From contig NZ_JNFG01000027.1 of NCBI RefSeq assembly GCF_000729995.1, positions 1 to 64,000 on the forward strand: DNA of 64,000 bases, in the 5' to 3' direction. The notes beneath the pieces are model-generated. The model saw only the letters and a program-made list of their open reading frames with translations, was not told the origin of the DNA and did no database searches. Positions 56,673-64,000 of this stretch are shown here, in pieces (within the stretch, counting starts at the first letter, position 1; every line of letters begins with the position of its first letter). Both the position numbers and the translations under genes were made by a program. The stretch is from Caballeronia sordidicola (GTDB lineage: Bacteria > Pseudomonadota > Gammaproteobacteria > Burkholderiales > Burkholderiaceae).

Positions 56673-57632
56673 ATGAGCATGGCTGAAATGCGGCGTGTGG
56701 CGATCGTGGGAGCGGGGAGTATCGGCGTCGCGTTCGCTGTGGTGTTTGCGCGCGCGGGATGGCCCGTGCGTCTCTTCGATCCCGACGCGTCGCGCCGCGA
56801 TGCTGCACCGGGAGAGATCGCGCAGCGCCTGAATGAACTGGCGCGCTTTGGATTACTCGATGAAGCTGCTGACACGGTGGCGGCACGCGTCCAGATGGCA
56901 GCGTGCATAGAGACAGCGGTTGCCGACGCGGATCTCGTGCAGGAGTGCGCGCCGGAGCGGGCGGACATCAAGCGTGCGCTGTTCGCGCAATTCGATGCTG
57001 CCGCGCCTGCGTCGGCGATCTTCGCCAGCGCTTCATCGGCTTTGACGGCATCAAGCTTTGTTGACGACTTGGCCGGCAGGCATCGTTGCCTGATTGCGCA
57101 TCCGGGCAATCCACCGTACCTGATTCCCGTGATCGAGATTGTGCCCGCGCCTTTTACCGCGCCTGACGTCACGCAACGCACGCTACAACTTTTCCGCGAT
57201 GCCGGCCTGCAACCCGTGCTGGTATCGAAAGAAGTCGAGGGGTTCGTCTTCAACCGGTTGCAGGGCGCCGTGCTGCGCGAAGCGTATTGCCTCGTGCGCG
57301 ACGGCGTTGCGACCGTTGAGGACATCGACAAGGTCATGCGTGATGGCCTCGGCTTGCGGTGGTCCGTGATCGGGCCATTCGAAACGGTGGATCTGAATAC
57401 ACGCGGTGGCATCAGATCGCACGCGCAGAAGATGGGGCCCGCGTACGAACGGATGGGCGCGGAACGCGGTCAGCACGATCCATGGACACCGGAGCTGGTC
57501 GACACGGTGGCCGCGGCAAGGCGTGCGGCGGTGCCGCTTGAACAATGGGAAGAACGCGTGGCATGGCGGGACCGCGCATTGATGGCGCTGGCTCGCCACC
57601 GGCGATCGACAGCTTCAGGCAACGATTCCTGA
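56673..57632 (+). CDS. 3-hydroxyacyl-CoA dehydrogenase-like (lambda-crystallin/gulonate dehydrogenase type)
   Basis: This 319-residue NAD enzyme has the Rossmann motif VGAGSIG and the conserved AHPGNPPYLIPVIEIVPAP, with the catalytic His in that block. The C-terminal domain has SKEVEGFVFNRLQGAVLREA. The HPGNPPYLIP form is diagnostic of lambda-crystallin/L-gulonate 3-dehydrogenase or carnitine dehydrogenase relatives rather than of FadB. It oxidises a 3-hydroxy acid or its CoA ester. Its start is one base after the SDR stop. Confidence 0.87.
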   Translation: MSMAEMRRVAIVGAGSIGVAFAVVFARAGWPVRLFDPDASRRDAAPGEIAQRLNELARFGLLDEAADTVAARVQMAACIETAVADADLVQECAPERADIKRALFAQFDAAAPASAIFASASSALTASSFVDDLAGRHRCLIAHPGNPPYLIPVIEIVPAPFTAPDVTQRTLQLFRDAGLQPVLVSKEVEGFVFNRLQGAVLREAYCLVRDGVATVEDIDKVMRDGLGLRWSVIGPFETVDLNTRGGIRSHAQKMGPAYERMGAERGQHDPWTPELVDTVAAARRAAVPLEQWEERVAWRDRALMALARHRRSTASGNDS

Positions 57633-57712
57633 GAGTCAAGCCACTGGCCTCTTTCCAGCGCGGACATGATCAATCAATTCGCTAAACTAAATAATACTCA
57701 AGAGACATTGCA

Positions 57713-59047
57713 ATGCAGAAAATAACGGGATTCTTCACCGAACTGATGCGCAAGTATTTGCCCGATCCGTTCGTATTTGCCATCGGGCTGACCCTTCTCA
57801 CCATGGTCCTGGCCGTATTGGTGCAGGGCCAGGGCATCGTCGCGCTGACAACAAGCTGGGGCAAGGGCTTCTGGACGCTGCTCGCGTTCACCACGCAAAT
57901 GGCCGTGATCCTCGCGATGGGTTACGTGCTCGCAACTGCACCGCTGACCGAGCGATTCCTCGATCGCATCGTCATGCGGGTGCACGATCCGCGCATGGCG
58001 ATCATTGTTGCAACGCTGGTGGGCGGCATCGGCAGTTATCTCAACTGGGGCTTCGGGCTGGTGATCGGCGGCATCGTCGCCCGCAAGCTGGCGCTCAGCG
58101 TGAAGGGCGTGCATTACCCGTTGATCATTGCGTCGGCTTACAGCGGTTTCACGCTTTACGGTCTTGGTTTGTCGGCGAGCATTCCTGTGCTCATCTCGAC
58201 CAAAGGTCACCCGATGGAAGCGCAGATGGGCGTGATTCCCCTTTCGGAAACTATCTTTTCGCCGACCATGCTCGTGACCAGCCTGGTCGTGCTGATCACA
58301 TTGCCCTTGCTTAATGCGTGGCTGCATCCGAAGGCGGGCCAGCCGGTGACCGAGATTGACCGTACGCTCGAGGAGCGTACGCGAGCAGCTCAAGCGGCTG
58401 TCCCCGCCGACGCCGGCGACGAACACACGTTCGCCAGCCGCCTGAACAACAGCCGCTTGCTGAGCGGCTTGATCGGATTGATCGGCGTGGCCTACGTGGT
58501 GCTGTATTTCCATGGCGGCGGCACGATGGATCTGAACCTGATCAACTTCATCATCCTGTTTCTCGGCATTGTCTTGCTGGGCACGCCGATCCGGTACGTG
58601 GAGAAACTCAACGAAGGCATTCGTACGATCAGCGGCATCATCCTGCAATATCCGTTTTACGCGGGCATCATGGCGATCATGGCATCGTCTGGACTGGTCA
58701 ATACGTTCTCGGAATTCTTCGTCAAGATCGCGACGCCGCATACGTTGCCGTTCTGGGGTCTCATCAGTTCGTTCTTCATCAACTTCTTCGCACCTTCAGG
58801 CGGCGGTCACTGGGTCATCCAGGGGCCGTTCATGATCGAGGCAGCGAAGGCAATTGGTGCTTCGGTGGGACATACGGCCACCGCAGTCATGCTCGGCAAC
58901 GCCTGGAACGACTTGATCCAGCCGTTCTGGATCTTGCCGGCGCTGGCTTTGTCGAAGCTCAAGCTGAAAGACATCATGGGCTACACGGTCATCATGATGT
59001 TCTGGATCGGCATTGTTTATACGGTCGCTATCCTGGCCTGGGGCTAA
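57713..59047 (+). CDS. Short-chain fatty acid transporter, AtoE family
   Basis: This 444-residue inner-membrane protein has about twelve helices and the AtoE motifs FTELMRKYLPDPFVFAIGL, GYVLATAPL, SYLNWGFGLVIGGIVARK and FAPSGGGHWVIQGPF. It should import butyrate-like short-chain acids. The gene is part of the cluster and follows the dehydrogenase after 80 bases; the ribosome site is weak. Confidence 0.9.
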   Translation: MQKITGFFTELMRKYLPDPFVFAIGLTLLTMVLAVLVQGQGIVALTTSWGKGFWTLLAFTTQMAVILAMGYVLATAPLTERFLDRIVMRVHDPRMAIIVATLVGGIGSYLNWGFGLVIGGIVARKLALSVKGVHYPLIIASAYSGFTLYGLGLSASIPVLISTKGHPMEAQMGVIPLSETIFSPTMLVTSLVVLITLPLLNAWLHPKAGQPVTEIDRTLEERTRAAQAAVPADAGDEHTFASRLNNSRLLSGLIGLIGVAYVVLYFHGGGTMDLNLINFIILFLGIVLLGTPIRYVEKLNEGIRTISGIILQYPFYAGIMAIMASSGLVNTFSEFFVKIATPHTLPFWGLISSFFINFFAPSGGGHWVIQGPFMIEAAKAIGASVGHTATAVMLGNAWNDLIQPFWILPALALSKLKLKDIMGYTVIMMFWIGIVYTVAILAWG

Positions 59048-59080
59048 GCGGTTCTTCAATCATCTTCCAGAGGTTCGATC

Positions 59081-59365
59081 ATGTTGTTCCTGGTTCATAT
59101 GGTGGTACAGATTCCTCTCGACGCCGACACCGAGCTCATCAATAGCCTGAAGGCCGACGAGAAAGCGCTTTCGCAAAAGCTGCAGCAGGAGGGAACGTGG
59201 CGTCACTTGTGGCGCGTGGTGGGACAGTACGCGAACTACAGCGTCCTCGACGTCGAGTCCAACGACGAGCTGCATACGCTGCTCAGCTCGCTGCCGCTCT
59301 TCCCCTACATGGCGATCGAAGTCACGCCGCTCGCGCAGCATCCGTCGGCTATCGCGCAGAACTGA
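59081..59365 (+). CDS. Muconolactone isomerase-like protein
   Basis: A 94-residue second CatC homologue (YANYSVLDVESNDELHTLLS; LPLFPYMAIEVTPLAQHPSAI). The catalytic pattern is that of CatC at 28267, but this copy stands in a gene set without catA or catB. It may process a lactone made from another substrate. The previous gene ends 33 bases upstream. Confidence 0.85.
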   Translation: MLFLVHMVVQIPLDADTELINSLKADEKALSQKLQQEGTWRHLWRVVGQYANYSVLDVESNDELHTLLSSLPLFPYMAIEVTPLAQHPSAIAQN

Positions 59366-59385
59366 GTTCGATAAGAGGAGGGGGC

Positions 59386-59682
59386 ATGCCGTTCATTATC
59401 GAAACCTGGGATAAGCCTGGTCACGCGCCGTTGCGCATTCAGGAGCGTGATGTGCATCTGGCTTACCTCGAAGCGAACAAGGCACTGTTGCTTGCGTGCG
59501 GCGCGAAACTCCAGGACGACGGCAGCAATGCGGGCGGCGGCTTGTATGTGGTCGACCTCGACACGCGTGAGGAAGTCGAACGTTTTATCGCGAAGGACCC
59601 GTTCGCGCTTGCGGGTTTATTCGAGCGCGTAACGATTACACGCTGGCGCAAGGCCTATGTAGACAGCAAGGGTTATTTATAG
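59386..59682 (+). CDS. YciI-family protein
   Basis: A 98-residue YciI-like protein (ferredoxin-like fold related to muconolactone isomerase), with HLAYLEANKALLLACGAKL and YVVDLDTREEVERFIAKDPF. A GAGGAGGGG ribosome site is present. Function unknown; YciI proteins are proposed to act as small catalytic or transport accessories. It follows the isomerase-like gene by 20 bases. Confidence 0.88.
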   Translation: MPFIIETWDKPGHAPLRIQERDVHLAYLEANKALLLACGAKLQDDGSNAGGGLYVVDLDTREEVERFIAKDPFALAGLFERVTITRWRKAYVDSKGYL

Positions 59683-59979
59683 GCCGTACTGCATTGCTTT
59701 CATGCGGTTCGGCATTGTTCGATCCGGCGAGCCGGGTGGCGCTCGGCAAGCAACGCAATTCTTTCAACATCGTTTCCGTGGCTTGGCCGTCCTGCGCGTG
59801 TTCCTGGCGCCGCGGCTTATCTCCTCCTTTGCGCAAACATGCTGTCCCGGCACCCGATCCGGCCAGGCAGCACCGTCGCGGCAAGAAAATGCACTTTCCG
59901 ATACGCTGCGGTATTCGTAGGTAACGACTCGCTTACTACGCTTCAGTCCGTTCACCCTTGCTTCAAGGAGCACGAAGCC

Positions 59980-60363
59980 ATGCAGACCAAAACAGTCAAA
60001 ATTCCCCGGCCCGATCACCCCATCACGATCGAGCCGAACCCGGCGCGCATCACTATCGCCATAGGCGACCGGGTTATTGCTGACACGCGCGAGGCGCTGA
60101 CGTTGCGTGAAGCGTCGTACCCGGCGGTTCAGTACATTCCGCGCAAGGACGTCGACATGTCGTTGTTGCAGCGCACGGAACACGCGACCTATTGCCCGTA
60201 CAAAGGGGATTGCTCGTACTACAGCATCCCGCTGGGCGGCGAACGTTCAGTGAATGCGGTATGGACCTATGAAGACACCTATCCTGCGGTCGCAGAGATC
60301 AAGGACCATCTGGCGTTCTATACGGATCGTGTAGACAGATTCGATATCCAGCCGGCGGACTGA
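59980..60363 (+). CDS. DUF427 domain protein
   Basis: A 127-residue protein with the DUF427 core: DTREALTLREASYPAVQYIP, CPYKGDCSYYS and AVWTYEDTYPAVAEIKDHLAFY. A strong AAGGAG site precedes the ATG at 59980. The family's biochemical role is unknown. The preceding 297 bases are free of genes and may hold its own promoter. Confidence 0.9.
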   Translation: MQTKTVKIPRPDHPITIEPNPARITIAIGDRVIADTREALTLREASYPAVQYIPRKDVDMSLLQRTEHATYCPYKGDCSYYSIPLGGERSVNAVWTYEDTYPAVAEIKDHLAFYTDRVDRFDIQPAD

Positions 60364-60569
60364 CACGGCCACCCGGCGTCGCCAGCGAAGTCGCATGCAT
60401 CGGCGACGCCACACGCTTGCTCAAAGACAAACGACTCACCAAACCGTTCCTGCATCGATAGCCGCTTGTGCACGCTTTCGCTATTCGACGTATTTTATCG
60501 ATGACGCCGCGAGCGCAGCGTTTGCCTTGAACGTCGAGGCATTCTTATCAACGCTGGAACAGACATCCC

Positions 60570-61898
60570 ATGACCACGCAACGTCGCTTGCGCCTGGGCG
60601 CTTTCATGCGCCCGGCCACCATCCATACCGGAGCCTGGCGTTATCCCGGTGCATTCCCGGACGCGAACTTCAATTTTGCGCATCTCAAGCGTTTTGCGCA
60701 GACGCTGGAGCGCGGCCGTTTCGACGCCTTCTTCATGGCAGACCATCTGGCCGTCCTCAACATGTCCACTCAGGCCTTGAGGCGAAGTCACACGGCCACA
60801 TCGTTCGAGCCGCTGACGTTGTTGTCGGCGCTCGCCGCGGTGACTGAGCGCATCGGCCTGATCGCGACAGCGTCCACCACGTTCGACGAGCCTTATCACG
60901 TCGCGCGCCGTTTCGCCTCGCTCGACCATCTGAGCGGCGGGCGCGCGGGCTGGAACCTGGTCACCACGGCCAATCCGGACGCGGCGCTCAACTTCGGTCT
61001 GGAAGAACATGTGGAGCACGGCGAGCGATATAGGCGAGGCCGGGAGTTCTTCGACGTCGTGACCGGTCTCTGGGATAGCTGGGCTGACGACGCCTTCGTT
61101 CGCGACGTTGAAAGCGGCACGTTCTTCGATCCAGCCAAGATGCATGTGCTGAACCACAAGGGCGAGAACCTGTCGGTGCGTGGGCCGCTCAATATCGCGC
61201 GACCTGTGCAGGGCTGGCCGGTCATTGTGCAGGCTGGGTCGTCGGAAGCGGGCCGGCAGATCGCGGCCGAGACGGCGGAAGCCGTATTTACCGCGCAGAC
61301 CACGTTGGCGGACGGCCAGCGGTTTTACGCCGATATCAAGGGACGCATGGCGAAACTCGGGCGAAATCCCGACCATCTCAAGATCCTGCCGGCGGCGTTC
61401 GTCGTGGTCGGTGATTCGCTGGACGATGCACTTGAAAAGCGGGCGCGTCTCGATAGCCTGGTTCATTACGACAGCGGCATCGCCTCGCTCTCGATCATGC
61501 TGGGTCACGACGTCTCAGGCTTCGACCCCGACGGGCCGCTGCCTGAGATACCTGAAACCAACGCAAGCAAAAGCAGCCGCGAGCGGGTGATCGAATGGGC
61601 GAGCCGCGACAATCTGACGATCCGTCAGCTTGCGCAGCGGGTCGGCGGTTATTCGGGGCTTGAAATGATCGGCACGCCCACGATGATTGCGGACCAGATG
61701 GAGCAATGGCTCGTGGAGAACGGATCTGATGGCTTCAACGTAATGTTCCCCTATCTGCCGGGCGGACTCGACGATTTCGTCGACAAGGTTGTGCCCGAAC
61801 TGCAGGCAAGAGATATCTTTCGACGTGAATACGAAGGCGTCACCCTGCGAGAGAATCTTGGATTACCGAGGCCCGGGAACCGTTTTTTCAAGGCCTGA
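60570..61898 (+). CDS. FMN-dependent monooxygenase, NtaA/SnaA/DszA family
   Basis: This 442-residue TIM-barrel enzyme of the luciferase superfamily has FDAFFMADHLAVLN, LDHLSGGRAGWNLVTTANPDAA and the flavin-binding QAGSSEAGRQIAAETAEAVF. Members oxygenate sulfur or nitrogen compounds such as dibenzothiophene sulfone or nitrilotriacetate, with FMNH2 from a separate reductase. No reductase gene is seen beside it. A terminator follows. Confidence 0.9.
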   Translation: MTTQRRLRLGAFMRPATIHTGAWRYPGAFPDANFNFAHLKRFAQTLERGRFDAFFMADHLAVLNMSTQALRRSHTATSFEPLTLLSALAAVTERIGLIATASTTFDEPYHVARRFASLDHLSGGRAGWNLVTTANPDAALNFGLEEHVEHGERYRRGREFFDVVTGLWDSWADDAFVRDVESGTFFDPAKMHVLNHKGENLSVRGPLNIARPVQGWPVIVQAGSSEAGRQIAAETAEAVFTAQTTLADGQRFYADIKGRMAKLGRNPDHLKILPAAFVVVGDSLDDALEKRARLDSLVHYDSGIASLSIMLGHDVSGFDPDGPLPEIPETNASKSSRERVIEWASRDNLTIRQLAQRVGGYSGLEMIGTPTMIADQMEQWLVENGSDGFNVMFPYLPGGLDDFVDKVVPELQARDIFRREYEGVTLRENLGLPRPGNRFFKA

Positions 61899-61903
61899 AG
61901 AGC

Positions 61904-61933
61904 GGATGACGTTGTCTGGTTGAGGCGTCATCC
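61904..61933 (+). terminator. Terminator-like hairpin after the monooxygenase gene
   Basis: GGATGACG (61904-61911) pairs with CGTCATCC (61926-61933), with a 14-base loop. A T-rich stretch starts 12 bases later, so termination is possible but not typical. Confidence 0.45.
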
Positions 61934-62141
61934 GGAAATCAGGATTTCTTTTTGTCAATCGTTTCGCATGCCTGATTAATTTTCAATTGTATTGCGGAGA
62001 TGACGCGAACAGGCAAGCGGCGATGAATACTGCGTCGAGCCAGACCTCGCGTGTGCCATTGCCTTTCTGCATTAAGATTGATGTCTCGGGGGTGCCTATA
62101 GTCACCTCAGTAGTCACCCGATCACAGGACAAACGAAGGTC

Positions 62142-62711
62142 ATGGGACATTCACAGGCAGAGAAGGCGGCAACGCATCAACGGATCGTCGATGTCGCCGC
62201 ACGACGCTTTCGGGAACTTGGGCTGGACGGCATTGGCGTTGCCGACGTCATGAAGGAAGCCGGCATGACAGTCGGCGGTTTCTACAAGCATTTTGAATCG
62301 CGCGACGAACTTGTGACCGAGGCGCTCGAGGTTGCATTCAAGAGCCTCGACGTATGGGAAGCACGTGCAGAAAACCTCGCGCAGGCGGTGCGCGACTACC
62401 TGAGCGAGGCGCATCGGGATGCCCCCGGCCAAGGCTGTGCGCTGGGTGCATTGCTGGGTGATATCGGGCGCAGCAACGACGCCACGCGGGAGGTATTCAC
62501 AGACCGGGTCAAGCACAATCTCGCGTTCTCCGAGGGTTTGCTCGATATCGCGGATCCGGCTGAACGCCGCGCCCGCGCGATTCTGCAACTGAGCGCGTGT
62601 CTCGGCGCGATCGGATTGGCGAGAGCGGTCTCGGACCCGGTTTTGTCGAAGGAAATTCTGGACAGCGTCGCCGGGCAACTGACGCGCTTGTTGCCGGGGC
62701 CACCGGGGTGA
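62142..62711 (+). CDS. TetR/AcrR-family repressor
   Basis: This 189-residue regulator has the helix-turn-helix GLDGIGVADVMKEAGMTVGGFYKHF and an all-helical ligand domain (CALGALLGDIGRSN; TRLLPG). It probably regulates the monooxygenase gene or itself. AAGGT precedes the ATG at short spacing. No clear operator recognised in 61934-62141. Confidence 0.88.
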   Translation: MGHSQAEKAATHQRIVDVAARRFRELGLDGIGVADVMKEAGMTVGGFYKHFESRDELVTEALEVAFKSLDVWEARAENLAQAVRDYLSEAHRDAPGQGCALGALLGDIGRSNDATREVFTDRVKHNLAFSEGLLDIADPAERRARAILQLSACLGAIGLARAVSDPVLSKEILDSVAGQLTRLLPGPPG

Positions 62712-62874
62712 GGACGAACAGGGGCTGAATGTAAACAATTCTTGAAGCAGTGAGGTCAATCCATTACATTCAACCCGTCGGCTGCCTGGTCGACGCCGGC
62801 CCATCAGTCATGAGCCTGGAGGGCGGCAACCGAATGCCGAACCGTGCTCTATGCGTGCTCTTTGGAGATTGACA

Positions 62875-63102
62875 ATGAAAGTACTTAACCTGATTTGCGT
62901 ATCTGCAATCCTCCTTGGCGCGTCCGGCATGGCCGCGGCCCAGGGAAACGGCAACGGCGGTTCGGGCGGCGGCAACGCGCATGGTGCAGCAACGGCCGGC
63001 CCGACCATGGGCGGCGACAACAGCTCCACACCGGGAAGTTCGAGAGGCAAGCCCCACCTGTTCAAGCACAAGCAAAAGAAGCCGGTAACACCTGCTCAAT
63101 AA
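62875..63102 (+). CDS. Small secreted Gly-rich protein
   Basis: A 75-residue precursor with GGAG ribosome site and a signal peptide (VLNLICVSAILLGASGMAAA, cleavage after AAA/QG). The mature part is Gly/Asn/Ser-rich (NGNGGSGGGNAHG) with a basic Lys-rich end. Probably periplasmic or surface; family not recognised. Confidence 0.65.
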   Translation: MKVLNLICVSAILLGASGMAAAQGNGNGGSGGGNAHGAATAGPTMGGDNSSTPGSSRGKPHLFKHKQKKPVTPAQ

Positions 63103-63756
63103 GGCTGGACGTAAGAATCCAGGCGCCATCCGGGTTTGCCGGTGGCGAGCGCAAAAGTGCTGTTTCGATTCGGGAAACCGGGCGGGGCGGCTTTTTTTGA
63201 CCTTTTTCGCCATTTGAATGGCGGATTGCCTGGGAACTCGCGCATGCCGCTGACCGCATGTTCGATGCAGCTCAGCGTGCAGGACTTTTCAGCAATCACC
63301 GGGAAGTTGCGTGTTGTTGCCCGATAGTGCGTGTCGCATCGAACTGCACAGCGCGGCGCCGGCCAGCGGGAGATTTTCCAGTTTTGATCCTGTTCGGCTT
63401 CAACAGTTACGCCCACACGATATTCCAGCGGGTTAGTATTGAACATGCGATCTAATATGCGAGTGAGGGCGTTTTGTCGGGCTTGCGAATATTCCGAAAC
63501 TGATTTTTCGTGCGAACTTTGAACTCCCGGGAGCGGCGTTGCTCGAATGGAGGCAAACGGTGCGCGGCGCGGCCATCTGGCATCATGGCGTTACCGAGCG
63601 GCAAGAAACGGTAGCATCGGTCAGCGAAAGTCGTTTCTCCGGGATTCAATAGTGAGTCCGAGGGCCGCGCACTGTCGCAATGTCGCAATGAGTAACGCGC
63701 ATCAAGATTCTGGTGGATGTCTGCCGGAACAGTCTGAAATACTAACGTCAGGTCGA
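63103..63756. other. 650-base region before hfq, no gene seen
   Basis: Short frames on both strands lack support. A T-run at ~63190 follows a GC-rich stretch (possible weak terminator of the secreted-protein gene). The rest should include the hfq promoter. Confidence 0.5.
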
Positions 63757-64000
63757 ATGAGAATGGCTACAGAACCCCAGCAGCAAAGTCAGAGCGACGT
63801 GCTTAACGCCGCCCGCAAAGAGCGTAAGCGTGTCGCAATTTTCCTCGTGAACGGGGTACGGCTGGTTGGTCACATCGAATCGTTCGACCAGTATCTGGTT
63901 ATGCTGAGTTCTGCCGCCGGCATCCAGGCGGTCTACAAGCACTCGATTTCGACCATCCAGGAAGACACCGGCAAAGCATTCACTGCCGGCGCGGGGCGCA
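63757..64000 (+). CDS. hfq: RNA chaperone Hfq, divergent copy (3' end outside window)
   Basis: The frame opens at 63757 or 63763 (MATEPQQQSQSDVLNAARKE) and has no stop before the edge. It matches the Sm-fold of Hfq: KRVAIFLVNGVRLVGHIESFDQY, followed by QAVYKHSISTI. The Gln of the canonical distal/proximal site region (DPFLNALR) is replaced (QSDVLNAARK), and extra residues follow YKHSISTI (QEDTGKAFTAG). Burkholderia species carry a normal Hfq plus a longer Hfq2; the divergence fits the latter. It would bind sRNAs and mRNAs in the cytoplasm. Confidence 0.85.
   Translation, partial: MRMATEPQQQSQSDVLNAARKERKRVAIFLVNGVRLVGHIESFDQYLVMLSSAAGIQAVYKHSISTIQEDTGKAFTAGAGR

Overview
The window is GC-rich proteobacterial chromosome. 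It most likely comes from the Burkholderiaceae (Paraburkholderia/Caballeronia/Burkholderia). The clues are the ben-cat benzoate operon, a DUF2968 protein, Burkholderia-type porin and benzoate-CoA ligase remnants, a KgtP-like transporter, IclR/LysR/AraC/TetR regulators in the style of that family, and a divergent Hfq at the right edge. This assignment is inference from protein families, not from a marker gene.

Layout. 0-3.5 kb: tail of an IS30-type transposase, then a two-gene anion-type ABC transporter (minus strand). 4.1-9.9 kb: Tat-exported ferritin-like protein, an atypical Nramp transporter, an alpha/beta hydrolase, a scar in which a deleted benzoate-CoA ligase gene meets a truncated porin gene, and two unknown genes. 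9.9-11.1 kb: gene-free, AT-rich. 11.1-21.6 kb: a UbiB-like pseudokinase, small stress-type proteins (CsbD), a KaiC-like ATPase coupled to a response regulator, LrgA/LrgB, DUF2968, an OmpA-type lipoprotein, Ogt, and a bacterioferritin-like protein. 21.6-22.7 kb: decayed DNA. 22.7-26.8 kb: an orphan winged-helix protein, then aspT-asdA (aspartate/alanine exchange plus aspartate 4-decarboxylase). 27-28 kb: Uma2-like protein and a small unknown.

28.3-35.7 kb holds a complete upper benzoate pathway. catR-catB-catC lie on the minus strand and catA-benABCD on the plus strand, back to back around two imperfect palindromes. BenABC makes the benzoate cis-diol, BenD gives catechol, CatA gives cis,cis-muconate, CatB muconolactone and CatC the enol-lactone. 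The box-type ligase at 7.8 kb is dead, so benzoate use in this window depends on ben-cat. 36-39 kb: an exported alpha/beta hydrolase whose 3' end is present twice; between the copies sits a two-gene cassette with a HEPN-like protein. 39-45 kb: DUF2891, a KgtP-like MHS transporter, and a hipBA toxin-antitoxin operon preceded by five 18-bp operator-like repeats.

45.1-51.2 kb is an island remnant. It begins at the 3' half of a tRNA gene and continues with a frameshifted, truncated integrase, a transposase stub and a broken MFS gene. Then comes an AT-richer two-gene unit: a 1,034-residue HD-domain plus HSP90/GHKL-ATPase protein followed by a small two-TM SLATT-like membrane protein. This pair is the best candidate in the window for a poorly described defence (conflict) system. 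51.2-62.7 kb returns to ordinary metabolism: AraC regulator/acyl-CoA dehydrogenase, then an IclR-led catabolic cluster (cyclase, SDR, 3-hydroxyacyl-CoA dehydrogenase, AtoE transporter, a second muconolactone-isomerase-like protein, YciI, DUF427, FMN monooxygenase) and a TetR regulator. The window ends inside an Hfq gene.
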